From positions 1 to 9,981 of the forward strand of contig CALAST010000059.1 in assembly GCA_937889225.1 (NCBI GenBank): a DNA stretch of 9,981 nucleotides, read 5' to 3'. Source of the DNA: an uncultured Lachnobacterium sp. (GTDB lineage: Bacteria > Bacillota > Clostridia > Lachnospirales > Lachnospiraceae). The position numbers and the translations under genes were made by a program. Positions 1 through 8,226 of this stretch are shown piece by piece. A model generated the notes under the pieces. The model did not search any database and was not told the origin of the DNA. It saw nothing but the letters and a program-made list of their open reading frames with translations. Position 1 is the stretch's first letter. Each line of letters starts with the position of its first letter.

Positions 1-3
1 GCA

Positions 4-47
4 AGTAAAAATCCATTTGCGAAGCAAATTTAGCATGGATTTTTACT
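4..47. terminator. Second long hairpin at the window edge, possibly bidirectional terminator
   Basis: AGTAAAAATCCAT (4-16) pairs perfectly with ATGGATTTTTACT (35-47), 13 bp. The loop can form its own TTTGC-GAA-GCAAA stem (16-28). Runs of five Ts fall in the 3' arm on both strands, so it could back up the rpoC terminator or end a plus-strand gene lying to the left. No such neighbour is visible. Its loop resembles that of the rplL terminator. Confidence 0.6.
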
Positions 48-81
48 CGTTACTGAATACGGAGTGTACAGTAACCAAAAT

Positions 82-115
82 TACAAAAAGCACCACCGTA
101 GTGATGCCTTTTGTA
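82..115 (-). terminator. Intrinsic terminator of the rpoBC unit
   Basis: A 15 bp stem (minus strand 115-101 with 96-82, including two G-U pairs) is capped by C(UACG)G, a very stable UNCG-type tetraloop. The 3' arm runs into five Us (89-85). It lies 75 nt after the rpoC stop. The A-rich 5' arm makes it partly symmetric, so it could also act on plus-strand transcripts. Confidence 0.88.
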
Positions 116-190
116 TCTTATTCATGTTCAATCCTGATATAGATTGTTACATAATTTTATCTATCGATTTTTCAATCACATTCGTACTGA

Positions 191-3100
191 TTACCCGTCA
201 ATTTCAATAGCAGCAATTAATTCTTCTGAATCGTAATCCATGTCCATGTCTTCCATGAATTCATCTTCTTCCTCAATCATTTCGCTGTCAAGTTTGATAT
301 TGCGGTATCTCTTCATACCTGTACCAGCCGGAATAAGTTTACCGATGATTACGTTTTCTTTCATACCAATCAATGGGTCAACTTTTCCTTTGATTGCAGC
401 TTCTGTCAGAACTTTTGTTGTTTCCTGGAAGGAAGCTGCGGAAAGGAAGGAGTTTGTTGCAAGAGATGCTTTTGTGATACCAAGAAGTACCTGTGTACCA
501 ACTGCTAACTCTTTTCCTTCTTCTGCTAATTTTTCATTTAATTCCATAAATTCAAGGGAGTCAACCATGCTGCCCGGTAATAAATCAGAATCACCGTTTT
601 CTTCTACGCGGATTTTCTGGAGCATCTGACGAACAATCAATTCGATATGTTTGTCGTTGATGTCTACACCTTGGAGACGATATACACGCTGTACTTCACG
701 AAGCATATAATCCTGTACGGCACGAACACCTTTAATCTTTAAGATGTCATGTGGATTTACAGAACCTTCGGTAAGTTCATCACCTGCTTCAAGCACTACG
801 CCATCTGTAATTTTCAGACGGGAACCATATGGAATGAGGTAAGTTTTTGTTTCACCTGTTTCGCGGTTTGTTACCACTACTTCACGTTTTTTCTTTGTAT
901 CTTTGACGTTTGCTACGCCGCCAAATTCGGTAATGATTGCAAGACCTTTTGGTTTACGAGCTTCAAAAATTTCTTCGACACGAGGAAGACCTTGTGTGAT
1001 ATCGTTACCAGCTACACCACCGGTATGGAATGTTCTCATGGTAAGCTGTGTACCCGGTTCACCGATAGACTGTGCTGCGATGATACCGATTGCTTCACCA
1101 ACCTGTACTGCCTGACCGGTTGCCATGTTTGCACCATAACATTTTGCACAAACACCCATATGAGAACGACAGCTTAAAATCGTACGAATCTTAACTGCCT
1201 GCAATGGATTTCCTTTTGCATCCACACCACGTTTTACAACTTCTGCTGCTCTTCTTGGTGTAATCATATGGTTTGCTTTTACGATAACGTTTCCATCTTT
1301 GTCATAGATTGTTTCACATGTGAAACGTCCTGTAATTCTTTCCTGTAAACTTTCGATTTCTTCTTTGCCTTCCATGAATGCTTTTACAACCATTCCCGGA
1401 ATTTCACGACCTGTACCTTCTACACAGTCTTTTTCACGAACAATCATGTGCTGTGAAACGTCTACAAGACGTCTTGTAAGGTAACCGGAGTCGGCTGTAC
1501 GAAGTGCTGTATCAGAAAGACCTTTACGAGCACCGTGTGCAGACATGAAATATTCCAATACGTCCAGACCTTCACGGAAGTTAGACTTAATTGGCAACTC
1601 GATTGTCTTACCGGTTGTATCAGCCATAAGTCCTCGCATACCGGCCAACTGCTTAATCTGTTTATCAGAACCACGGGCACCGGAGTCAGCCATCATAAAG
1701 ATGTTGTTATATTTATCAAGACCTGTAAGAAGTGCTTTGGTAAGCTCATCGTCCGTTTCTTTCCATGTTTCAACAACTTCTTTGTAACGTTCTTCTTCTG
1801 TGATAAGACCACGTTTGTACTGTTTTGTAATGCGGTCTACGGTATTCTGAGCATCCTCAATCATCTGTGGTTTCTGAGGTGGCACTGTCATATCAGAAAT
1901 AGATACTGTCATGGCAGCTCTTGTCGAATATTTGTAACCCATAGCTTTTACATCGTCAAGCACTTCTGCTGTCTTAGTAGCACCATGGATATTGATAACT
2001 TTTTCAAGAATCTGTTTAATGCCTTTCTTTCCTACATGGAAATCAACTTCAAGTTTTAAGGCATTTTCCGGATTTGTTCTGTCAACAAAACCTAAATCCT
2101 GTGGGATAATTTCATTGAATACCAAAAGACCAAGTGTTGTTGGAACAAAGCCTGACACTTTTGTGCCATCTGCAAGTTTTGCAGTACGATATACATAAAT
2201 GGTCTGGTGGAGAGAAATTTCTCCATTTTCGTATGCAAGCAATGCCTGATTCATACTTCCAAAACGATATCCGAATAAATCCATTGGTGTACAAAGCACA
2301 CGGCGGTTATTATCGGTAACATCTTCGAACCAAATCATGTCATAAAGACCAATCTTCGCTTTTCCTGTTTCTGCATCCGGAGTCGTGTCAGCTTTTAACT
2401 CTTCCAAATCCGTATATACATAATCAGAAACAGCTACAACATCTTTTTCACCTGTATGGTCTGCGAGTTTTCTCATGGTCAGATAGTAAATACCAAGAAC
2501 CATATCCTGTGAAGGAACAGCTACCGGACCACCATCAGATGGTTTTAACAAGTTGTTTGGAGACAGAAGCATAAATCTGCATTCTGCCTGTGCTTCTACA
2601 GAAAGTGGAAGATGAACAGCCATCTGGTCACCGTCGAAGTCGGCGTTGAAAGCGGTACATACAAGTGGATGTAACTTAATCGCTTTACCTTCTACGAGGA
2701 TTGGCTCAAATGCCTGAATACCTAATCTGTGAAGTGTAGGAGCACGGTTTAACATAACCGGATGTTCTTTAATTACTTCTTCGAGAACGTCCCAAACTTC
2801 TGTCTGAAGTCTTTCCACCATCTTCTTCGCATTTTTAATATTGTGTGCAGTTCCGTTTGCAACGAGTTCCTTCATAACGAAAGGTTTGAATAACTCAATC
2901 GCCATTTCTTTTGGAAGACCACATTGATAAATTTTGAGTTTCGGTTCTACACAGATAACGGAACGTCCTGAGTAGTCAACACGTTTACCAAGTAAGTTCT
3001 GACGGAAACGTCCGCCTTTCCCTTTTAACATGTCAGACAGAGATTTTAATGCTCTGTTACCAGGTCCTGTTACAGGACGACCACGACGACCATTGTCGAT

Positions 3101-4009
3101 AAGTGCGTCAACCGCTTCCTGAAGCATACGTTTTTCATTACGAACGATAATGTCAGGTGCACCTAAGTCTAATAATCTGCGTAAACGGTTGTTACGGTTG
3201 ATAATTCTTCTATATAAATCATTTAAGTCTGATGTTGCAAAACGACCACCATCAAGCTGTACCATTGGACGTAAGTCTGGTGGAATAACAGGAACAACTG
3301 TCATAATCATCCATTCCGGTCTGTTTCCGGATTCACGGAATGCTTCTACAACTTCGAGACGCTTGATAATACGTGCTCTCTTTTGTCCGGTTGCATTTTC
3401 AAGCTCTGCTTTCAATTCGATGGAATCAGCTTCTAAATCGATTGCAGCTAAAAGTTCTTGAATGGACTCTGCACCCATACCTACACGGAATGTGTTTCCA
3501 TACTGTTCTCTTGCATCCTGATACTCTGTTTCAGAAAGTACCTGTTTGTAAGCAAGTGAAGAATCACCCGGGTCTAATACAATGTAAGATGCAAAATAAA
3601 GTACTCTTTCCAATATACGCGGTGATAAATCAAGAATTAAGCCCATACGGGATGGGATACCCTTGAAGTACCAAATATGGGAAACAGGAGCAGCAAGCTC
3701 AATGTGTCCCATACGTTCTCTACGAACGCTGGATTTTGTAATTTCAACGCCACAACGGTCACATACAACGCCTTTGTAGCGGATTTTTTTGTATTTTCCA
3801 CAATGACATTCCCAGTCTTTCTGTGGTCCAAAAATCTTTTCACAGAACAAACCGTCTTTTTCCGGTTTTAACGTTCTATAGTTGATTGTCTCAGGTTTTT
3901 TTACTTCACCGTGAGACCATTCTCTGATTTTCTCTGGGGATGCAAGTCCGATTTGAATCGCATCGAACAGCATTGCCTGATTTGTATCATTATTCATGTT
4001 TTCTGGCAT
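191..4009 (-). CDS. rpoC: DNA-directed RNA polymerase subunit beta'
   Basis: A complete 1272-residue beta' subunit carrying the RNA polymerase active site. In order: the N-terminal zinc site C68/C70/C83/C86 (ECHCGKY and VVCDRCG), the clamp coiled coil that docks sigma (about 262-312), the lid/rudder area (about 310-352), the catalytic NADFDGDQM with Mg-binding D457, D459 and D461, the bridge helix (about 770-800), the trigger loop (about 810-850, SAHGARKG), the second zinc site C862, C947, C954 and C957, and GEAIGIIAAQSIGEPGTQLT (971-990). The end is acidic (EEEDEFMEDMDMDYDSEE, 1246-1263). Residues about 518-580 form an insertion compared with Bacillus-type beta'. The ATG at 4009 follows AAAGGGAG with an 8 nt gap. 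The next in-frame ATG (codon 5) is spaced too far. Two hairpins follow the TAA stop. Confidence 0.99.
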   Translation of the reverse strand: MPENMNNDTNQAMLFDAIQIGLASPEKIREWSHGEVKKPETINYRTLKPEKDGLFCEKIFGPQKDWECHCGKYKKIRYKGVVCDRCGVEITKSSVRRERMGHIELAAPVSHIWYFKGIPSRMGLILDLSPRILERVLYFASYIVLDPGDSSLAYKQVLSETEYQDAREQYGNTFRVGMGAESIQELLAAIDLEADSIELKAELENATGQKRARIIKRLEVVEAFRESGNRPEWMIMTVVPVIPPDLRPMVQLDGGRFATSDLNDLYRRIINRNNRLRRLLDLGAPDIIVRNEKRMLQEAVDALIDNGRRGRPVTGPGNRALKSLSDMLKGKGGRFRQNLLGKRVDYSGRSVICVEPKLKIYQCGLPKEMAIELFKPFVMKELVANGTAHNIKNAKKMVERLQTEVWDVLEEVIKEHPVMLNRAPTLHRLGIQAFEPILVEGKAIKLHPLVCTAFNADFDGDQMAVHLPLSVEAQAECRFMLLSPNNLLKPSDGGPVAVPSQDMVLGIYYLTMRKLADHTGEKDVVAVSDYVYTDLEELKADTTPDAETGKAKIGLYDMIWFEDVTDNNRRVLCTPMDLFGYRFGSMNQALLAYENGEISLHQTIYVYRTAKLADGTKVSGFVPTTLGLLVFNEIIPQDLGFVDRTNPENALKLEVDFHVGKKGIKQILEKVINIHGATKTAEVLDDVKAMGYKYSTRAAMTVSISDMTVPPQKPQMIEDAQNTVDRITKQYKRGLITEEERYKEVVETWKETDDELTKALLTGLDKYNNIFMMADSGARGSDKQIKQLAGMRGLMADTTGKTIELPIKSNFREGLDVLEYFMSAHGARKGLSDTALRTADSGYLTRRLVDVSQHMIVREKDCVEGTGREIPGMVVKAFMEGKEEIESLQERITGRFTCETIYDKDGNVIVKANHMITPRRAAEVVKRGVDAKGNPLQAVKIRTILSCRSHMGVCAKCYGANMATGQAVQVGEAIGIIAAQSIGEPGTQLTMRTFHTGGVAGNDITQGLPRVEEIFEARKPKGLAIITEFGGVANVKDTKKKREVVVTNRETGETKTYLIPYGSRLKITDGVVLEAGDELTEGSVNPHDILKIKGVRAVQDYMLREVQRVYRLQGVDINDKHIELIVRQMLQKIRVEENGDSDLLPGSMVDSLEFMELNEKLAEEGKELAVGTQVLLGITKASLATNSFLSAASFQETTKVLTEAAIKGKVDPLIGMKENVIIGKLIPAGTGMKRYRNIKLDSEMIEEEDEFMEDMDMDYDSEELIAAIEIDG

Positions 4010-4038
4010 TTATGGCACTCCCTTTCTAACATTAATGT

Positions 4039-4068
4039 TTGCAACTATCCCATGTTCTATAGTTGCAA
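4039..4068 (-). other. 10 bp hairpin just upstream of the rpoC ribosome-binding site
   Basis: TTGCAACTAT and ATAGTTGCAA form a perfect 10 bp stem with a 10 nt loop. Its 3' end is 13 nt before the rpoC Shine-Dalgarno (4025-4018), so it leaves that site open and could protect a processed 5' end of rpoC mRNA or influence initiation. There is no U-tract. Confidence 0.65.
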
Positions 4069-4166
4069 TATTACAATTGCAGGTTCATAAAAATTCATCT
4101 TAATCATAAACTTGCTCTTTTATATCTGTCTTTTTCATTACAAGTCATATACAGTAAAACAACATG

Positions 4167-4187
4167 CAGAAAATTTGATATTTTCTG
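4167..4187 (-). other. 8 bp hairpin in the rpoB-rpoC spacer
   Basis: CAGAAAAT and ATTTTCTG form a perfect stem with a 5 nt loop (ATCAA, minus strand). It sits between the two strands of the proposed pseudoknot (4199-4205 with 4151-4157). It is AT-rich, so alone it would be weak evidence. Confidence 0.45.
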
Positions 4188-4239
4188 TATTTCTACCCTT
4201 ACTGTTGGGTTTACCACTTAATAGAAGCAATCCGCCATT

Positions 4240-4269
4240 ACGCAGCCGGATATTCTTATCCGACCACGT
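4240..4269 (-). other. 13 bp RNA stem after rpoB
   Basis: On the minus strand ACGTGGTCGGATA pairs along its full length with TATCCGGCTGCGT around an AGAA loop, using ten Watson-Crick and three G-U pairs. The G-U pairs work only in minus-strand RNA; the plus-strand transcript would have A-C mismatches. That points to a structure in the rpoBC mRNA. It starts 39 nt after the rpoB stop and has no U-tract. Confidence 0.7.
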
Positions 4270-4308
4270 TTTAGCAGTAACTATTTTTCTTAAATTTGAA
4301 ACAATGAC

Positions 4309-7300
4309 TTAGTCTTCGTCATCATAGGAGTCTTCATCATAATCATCATATGAATCATATGAATCAGAATCATCCTCGTCCTCATCAATATCTACCAATT
4401 CTTCATTTTCTGCATCGAATTCCTGTTTTGTAAATCCATGCTGTGCAAAAGATTCATTGCTTTCAAATGCATAATCTTTTTCATTTCCAATGATAGAATT
4501 CAAATCGGTGTTGCCATATTCACTTGTTTCGATAAGTTCTACTTCATTTCTGTCTTCGTCTAAGACTTTTACGTCTAAGCCTAAAGACTGAAGTTCTTTT
4601 AAAAGAACCTTGAATGATTCAGGAATTCCCGGTTCAGGAATATTGTCACCTTTAATAATTGCTTCGTAAGTCTTAACACGACCAATAACATCGTCGGATT
4701 TTACGGTTAAGATTTCCTGTAAGGTGTAAGCAGCACCATATGCTTCGAGAGCCCAAACTTCCATTTCACCGAAACGCTGTCCACCGAACTGTGCTTTACC
4801 ACCAAGTGGCTGCTGTGTTACAAGTGAGTAAGGTCCTGTAGAACGAGCGTGAATTTTATCATCTACTAAGTGATGCAGTTTCAAGTAATGCATGTGACCG
4901 ATAGTTACGCGACCATCGAAACATTCCCCTGTTCTACCGTCACGAAGCTGAACTTTACCATCACGTGAAAGAGGAACTCCCTTCCAAAGACTTCTGTGGT
5001 CTCTGTTTTCAGATAAATATTCCATAACATCTTCGCGTAAGATATCTGCATATTTATCATAGAAGTTTTCTTCTCCATCTGCTGCTTCTGCTTTATCAAA
5101 TGGCATATTTACATAATCATTTGCAAGTTCCAAGGTATCTTGAATATCAATTTCTCGTGCACCGTCAAATACAGGTGTTTCGATATTTACGCCAAGTGCT
5201 TTTGCAGCAAGGCTTAAGTGAATTTCAAGGACCTGACCAATGTTCATACGGGAAGGTACGCCCAATGGGTTTAATACGATATCAAGCGGACGTCCGTTTG
5301 GAAGGAATGGCATATCTTCTACCGGAAGTACTCGAGAAACTACACCCTTGTTACCATGTCGTCCGGCCATCTTATCACCTACAGAGATTTTTCTCTTCTG
5401 TGCGATATAAATACGAACGGACTGGTTTACGCCCGGTGATAATTCGTCACCATCTTCTCTTGTAAATACTTTCGCATCTACAACAATACCATATGCACCA
5501 TGTGGTACTTTTAATGAAGTATCACGTACTTCACGAGCTTTTTCACCGAAGATTGCACGGAGCAGTCTTTCTTCTGCGGTAAGTTCAGTTTCTCCTTTTG
5601 GAGTAACTTTACCAACAAGAATATCTCCTGCACGAACCTCAGCACCAACACGGATAATACCTCTTTCATCAAGGTCTTTTAATGCGTCATCACCAACGCC
5701 CGGAACATCGCGTGTGATTTCTTCCGGTCCGAGTTTGGTATCACGAGCTTCTACTTCGTATTCTTCAATATGAATGGATGTATAAACATCGTATTCTACT
5801 AATCTTTCACTTAAAAGAACAGCATCTTCGTAGTTGTAACCTTCCCAAGTCATGAAACCGATAAGAGGGTTTTTACCAAGTGCCAATTCACCATTTTGTG
5901 TAGACGGACCATCTGCGATAACTTCGCCTGACTTTACCTTCTGACCTTTGAATACAATTGGTCTTTGGTTATAACAGTTTGACTGGTTGGAACGTGTAAA
6001 TTTCGCAAGTACATATTCTTTCTTTGTTCCGTCTGTTTCTCGAATGATAATACGGTTAGATTCTGCACTTTCTACAACACCGTCGCCTGTTGCAATCACA
6101 CATACACCGGAGTCAACGGCTGCTTTTGTTTCCATACCTGTACCAACTGCCGGAGCTTCTGTTGTAAGAAGCGGAACGGCCTGACGCTGCATGTTAGAAC
6201 CCATAAGCGCACGGTTTGCGTCGTCGTTCTGTAAGAATGGAATAAGTGCTGTAGCTACCGAGAATACCATCTTCGGAGATACGTCCATATAATCAAATGC
6301 TGTTTTATCGTATTCCTGTGTTTCATCTAAGTAACGACCGGATACGGAATTACGAACAAAATGTCCGTCTTTATCTAATTTTTCGTTCGCCTGTGCTACG
6401 TGGTAGTTGTCTTCTTCATCGGCTGTCATATAAACAACTTCATCTGTAACACGTGGATTTTTTGGGTCTGATTTATCAATCTTACGATATGGAGCTTCTA
6501 CGAAACCATATTCGTTAATTCTTGCATAACATGCAAGGGAGTTGATAAGACCGATGTTTGGACCTTCAGGCGTTTCGATAGGACACATACGACCATAGTG
6601 GCTGTAATGTACGTCTCGAACCTCGAAACCTGCACGGTCTCTGGAAAGACCACCCGGTCCTAACGCAGACAAACGTCTTTTATGGGTCAGCTCACCTAAT
6701 GGGTTGTTCTGATCCATGAACTGTGACAACTGGGAAGAACCAAAGAATTCCTTGACTGCTGCAGTTACCGGTTTAATATTAATCAAACTCTGTGGTGTAA
6801 TACCTTCGATGTCCTGAGTTGTCATTCTTTCACGTACAACTCTTTCCATTCTGGAAAGACCAATACGGTACTGATTCTGTAACAATTCACCTACCGCACG
6901 AATACGTCTGTTTCCTAAATGGTCGATATCGTCTCCATGACCGAGACCCCATTCCAAATGCATGTTGTAGTTAATGGAAGCAAAAATATCTTCTTTTGTT
7001 ACATGCTTTGGAATCAAATCATTGATATCACGTTTGATTGCCTGAATACGTTCTTCTAATGTTTCGTATTCATTCATAATGCCCTCAAGAACCGGATAAA
7101 ATACAAGTTCATTAATTCCAAGTGCTTTCGGGTCTTCAATTTCCGGAATCCAGCTTGTGATATCTACCATCATGGAAGAAAGCACTTTTACGTTTCTGGA
7201 TTCTGTCTGAATCATTACAAATGGAACTGCCGCATTCTGAATCTGGTCTGCAAGTTCTCTTGTAACGGTCGTTCCTGCTTCTGCGATTACTTCACCGGTA

Positions 7301-8226
7301 GTTGGGTCTAACACTTCTTCTGCAAGAACCTGTCCATTGATACGGTTTCTCAAATGTAATTTTTTGTTAAATTTATAACGACCAACATGTGCAAGGTCGT
7401 ATCTTCTCGGGTCAAAGAACATTGCTGTAATTAAGCTTTCTGCACTTTCTACGGAAAGCGGTTCACCCGGACGAATTTTTTTGTAAAGTTCCAAAAGACC
7501 GGCTTCATAACTTCCCTGTGGTTCTTTTTCGGAAACAGCAGGGTCTTTTGCTAAAGAAGCTAAAATTTTTGGTTCTTCACCGAATAAATCAATAATATCC
7601 TGATTTCTTCCTACACCAAGTGCACGAACCAATACAGTAATCGGCACTTTACGTGTTCTATCTACTCTTACGCTGAAAACGTCATTGGAATCTGTTTCGT
7701 ATTCTAACCATGCACCACGGTTTGGAATTACGGTACTGGAATACAATGTCTTTCCTACTTTATCGTGAGCGATATCATAATAAATACCCGGTGAACGAAC
7801 TAACTGGCTAACGATAACTCGTTCTGCACCATTAATTACGAATGTTCCGGTTTCTGTCATAAGCGGGAGGTCACCCATAAAAATTTCATGGTCACTAATT
7901 TCCTCTGACCCTTCCTTATGAAGTCTTACCATAACTCTTAAAGGCGCTGCATATGTTGCGTCTCTTTCTTTGCATTCCGGGATTGTGTATTTTACTTCGT
8001 CTTCACACAATCTAAAACCTACAAATTCCAGGCTCAAATGACCGCTGTAGTCAGCGATTGGAGAGATATCTGCAAATGCTTCTTTTAAACCTTCGTTCAA
8101 AAACCACTGATAGGAGTCCTTCTGAACTTCAATCAGATTCGGCATTTCAAGTACCTCTTTTTGTCTTGAGTAACTCATACGCATGCCTTTGCCAGCCGGG
8201 ACTGGACGTATTCTGTTCTTCTCCAT
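4309..8226 (-). CDS. rpoB: DNA-directed RNA polymerase subunit beta
   Basis: A complete 1305-residue beta subunit, which with beta' forms the catalytic cleft of cytoplasmic RNA polymerase and is the rifamycin target. Visible landmarks are the N-terminal protrusion (LIEVQKDSYQWFL, 31-43), the rifampicin pocket (497-530), CPIETPEGPNIGLI (548-561), NYEDA with acidic pair E800-D801 (798-802), GDKMAGRHGNKG with K952 and K960 lining the active centre (950-961), and the C-terminal beta' anchor GGKAQFGGQRFGEMEVWALEA (1142-1162). After LGLDVKVL (1215-1222) comes a tail of about 80 residues ending in an Asp/Tyr/Ser-rich run. The rifampicin-pocket residues equivalent to E. coli D516, H526 and S531 are unchanged (D505, H515, S520). 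The ATG at 8226 follows AGAGGTG with an 8 nt gap. The gene is co-transcribed with rpoC, though 299 bp separate them. Confidence 0.99.
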   Translation of the reverse strand: MEKNRIRPVPAGKGMRMSYSRQKEVLEMPNLIEVQKDSYQWFLNEGLKEAFADISPIADYSGHLSLEFVGFRLCEDEVKYTIPECKERDATYAAPLRVMVRLHKEGSEEISDHEIFMGDLPLMTETGTFVINGAERVIVSQLVRSPGIYYDIAHDKVGKTLYSSTVIPNRGAWLEYETDSNDVFSVRVDRTRKVPITVLVRALGVGRNQDIIDLFGEEPKILASLAKDPAVSEKEPQGSYEAGLLELYKKIRPGEPLSVESAESLITAMFFDPRRYDLAHVGRYKFNKKLHLRNRINGQVLAEEVLDPTTGEVIAEAGTTVTRELADQIQNAAVPFVMIQTESRNVKVLSSMMVDITSWIPEIEDPKALGINELVFYPVLEGIMNEYETLEERIQAIKRDINDLIPKHVTKEDIFASINYNMHLEWGLGHGDDIDHLGNRRIRAVGELLQNQYRIGLSRMERVVRERMTTQDIEGITPQSLINIKPVTAAVKEFFGSSQLSQFMDQNNPLGELTHKRRLSALGPGGLSRDRAGFEVRDVHYSHYGRMCPIETPEGPNIGLINSLACYARINEYGFVEAPYRKIDKSDPKNPRVTDEVVYMTADEEDNYHVAQANEKLDKDGHFVRNSVSGRYLDETQEYDKTAFDYMDVSPKMVFSVATALIPFLQNDDANRALMGSNMQRQAVPLLTTEAPAVGTGMETKAAVDSGVCVIATGDGVVESAESNRIIIRETDGTKKEYVLAKFTRSNQSNCYNQRPIVFKGQKVKSGEVIADGPSTQNGELALGKNPLIGFMTWEGYNYEDAVLLSERLVEYDVYTSIHIEEYEVEARDTKLGPEEITRDVPGVGDDALKDLDERGIIRVGAEVRAGDILVGKVTPKGETELTAEERLLRAIFGEKAREVRDTSLKVPHGAYGIVVDAKVFTREDGDELSPGVNQSVRIYIAQKRKISVGDKMAGRHGNKGVVSRVLPVEDMPFLPNGRPLDIVLNPLGVPSRMNIGQVLEIHLSLAAKALGVNIETPVFDGAREIDIQDTLELANDYVNMPFDKAEAADGEENFYDKYADILREDVMEYLSENRDHRSLWKGVPLSRDGKVQLRDGRTGECFDGRVTIGHMHYLKLHHLVDDKIHARSTGPYSLVTQQPLGGKAQFGGQRFGEMEVWALEAYGAAYTLQEILTVKSDDVIGRVKTYEAIIKGDNIPEPGIPESFKVLLKELQSLGLDVKVLDEDRNEVELIETSEYGNTDLNSIIGNEKDYAFESNESFAQHGFTKQEFDAENEELVDIDEDEDDSDSYDSYDDYDEDSYDDED

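Larger units (their letters stand above)
4010..4308 (-). other. Structured rpoB-rpoC spacer, no recognisable gene
   Basis: This 299 bp gap holds no supported gene on either strand but has dense potential RNA structure in the rpoBC transcript. It has a 13 bp stem (4240-4269), a bulged stem whose loop ACAGTAA (4205-4199) can pair with TTACTGT (4157-4151) as a pseudoknot, an 8 bp hairpin (4167-4187), and a 10 bp hairpin (4039-4068) just before the rpoC ribosome-binding site. None carries a U-tract, so they are not terminators. A weak promoter-like pair (ATGACT, 18 bp, TATAAA) lies around 4148-4119. The function is unknown: cis-regulatory RNA, RNase processing site and an inserted repeat are all possible. 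Confidence 0.6.

Noticed and set aside
749..1177. Plus-strand open frame of 142 codons inside rpoC
   Set aside because: It is antisense to the conserved zinc site and neighbouring beta' coding sequence, rich in Cys, Phe and Thr as expected of a reverse-complement frame, and has no Shine-Dalgarno or recognisable domain.
1535..2059. Plus-strand open frame of 174 codons inside rpoC
   Set aside because: It is antisense to the bridge helix and trigger loop region. Its Phe/Cys/His-rich composition is a shadow of beta' codon use.
4103..4141. Minus-strand 12-codon reading frame starting ATGAAAAAGACAGAT
   Set aside because: There is no good Shine-Dalgarno upstream and it is too short to support without conservation data.
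4112..4312. Plus-strand open frame of 66 codons covering the rpoB-rpoC spacer
   Set aside because: It has no ribosome-binding site, no recognisable protein, and runs antisense through RNA stems. It is more likely chance openness mirrored from the other strand.
5100..5465. Plus-strand open frame of 121 codons inside rpoB
   Set aside because: It lies antisense to the most conserved part of beta, with no independent support.
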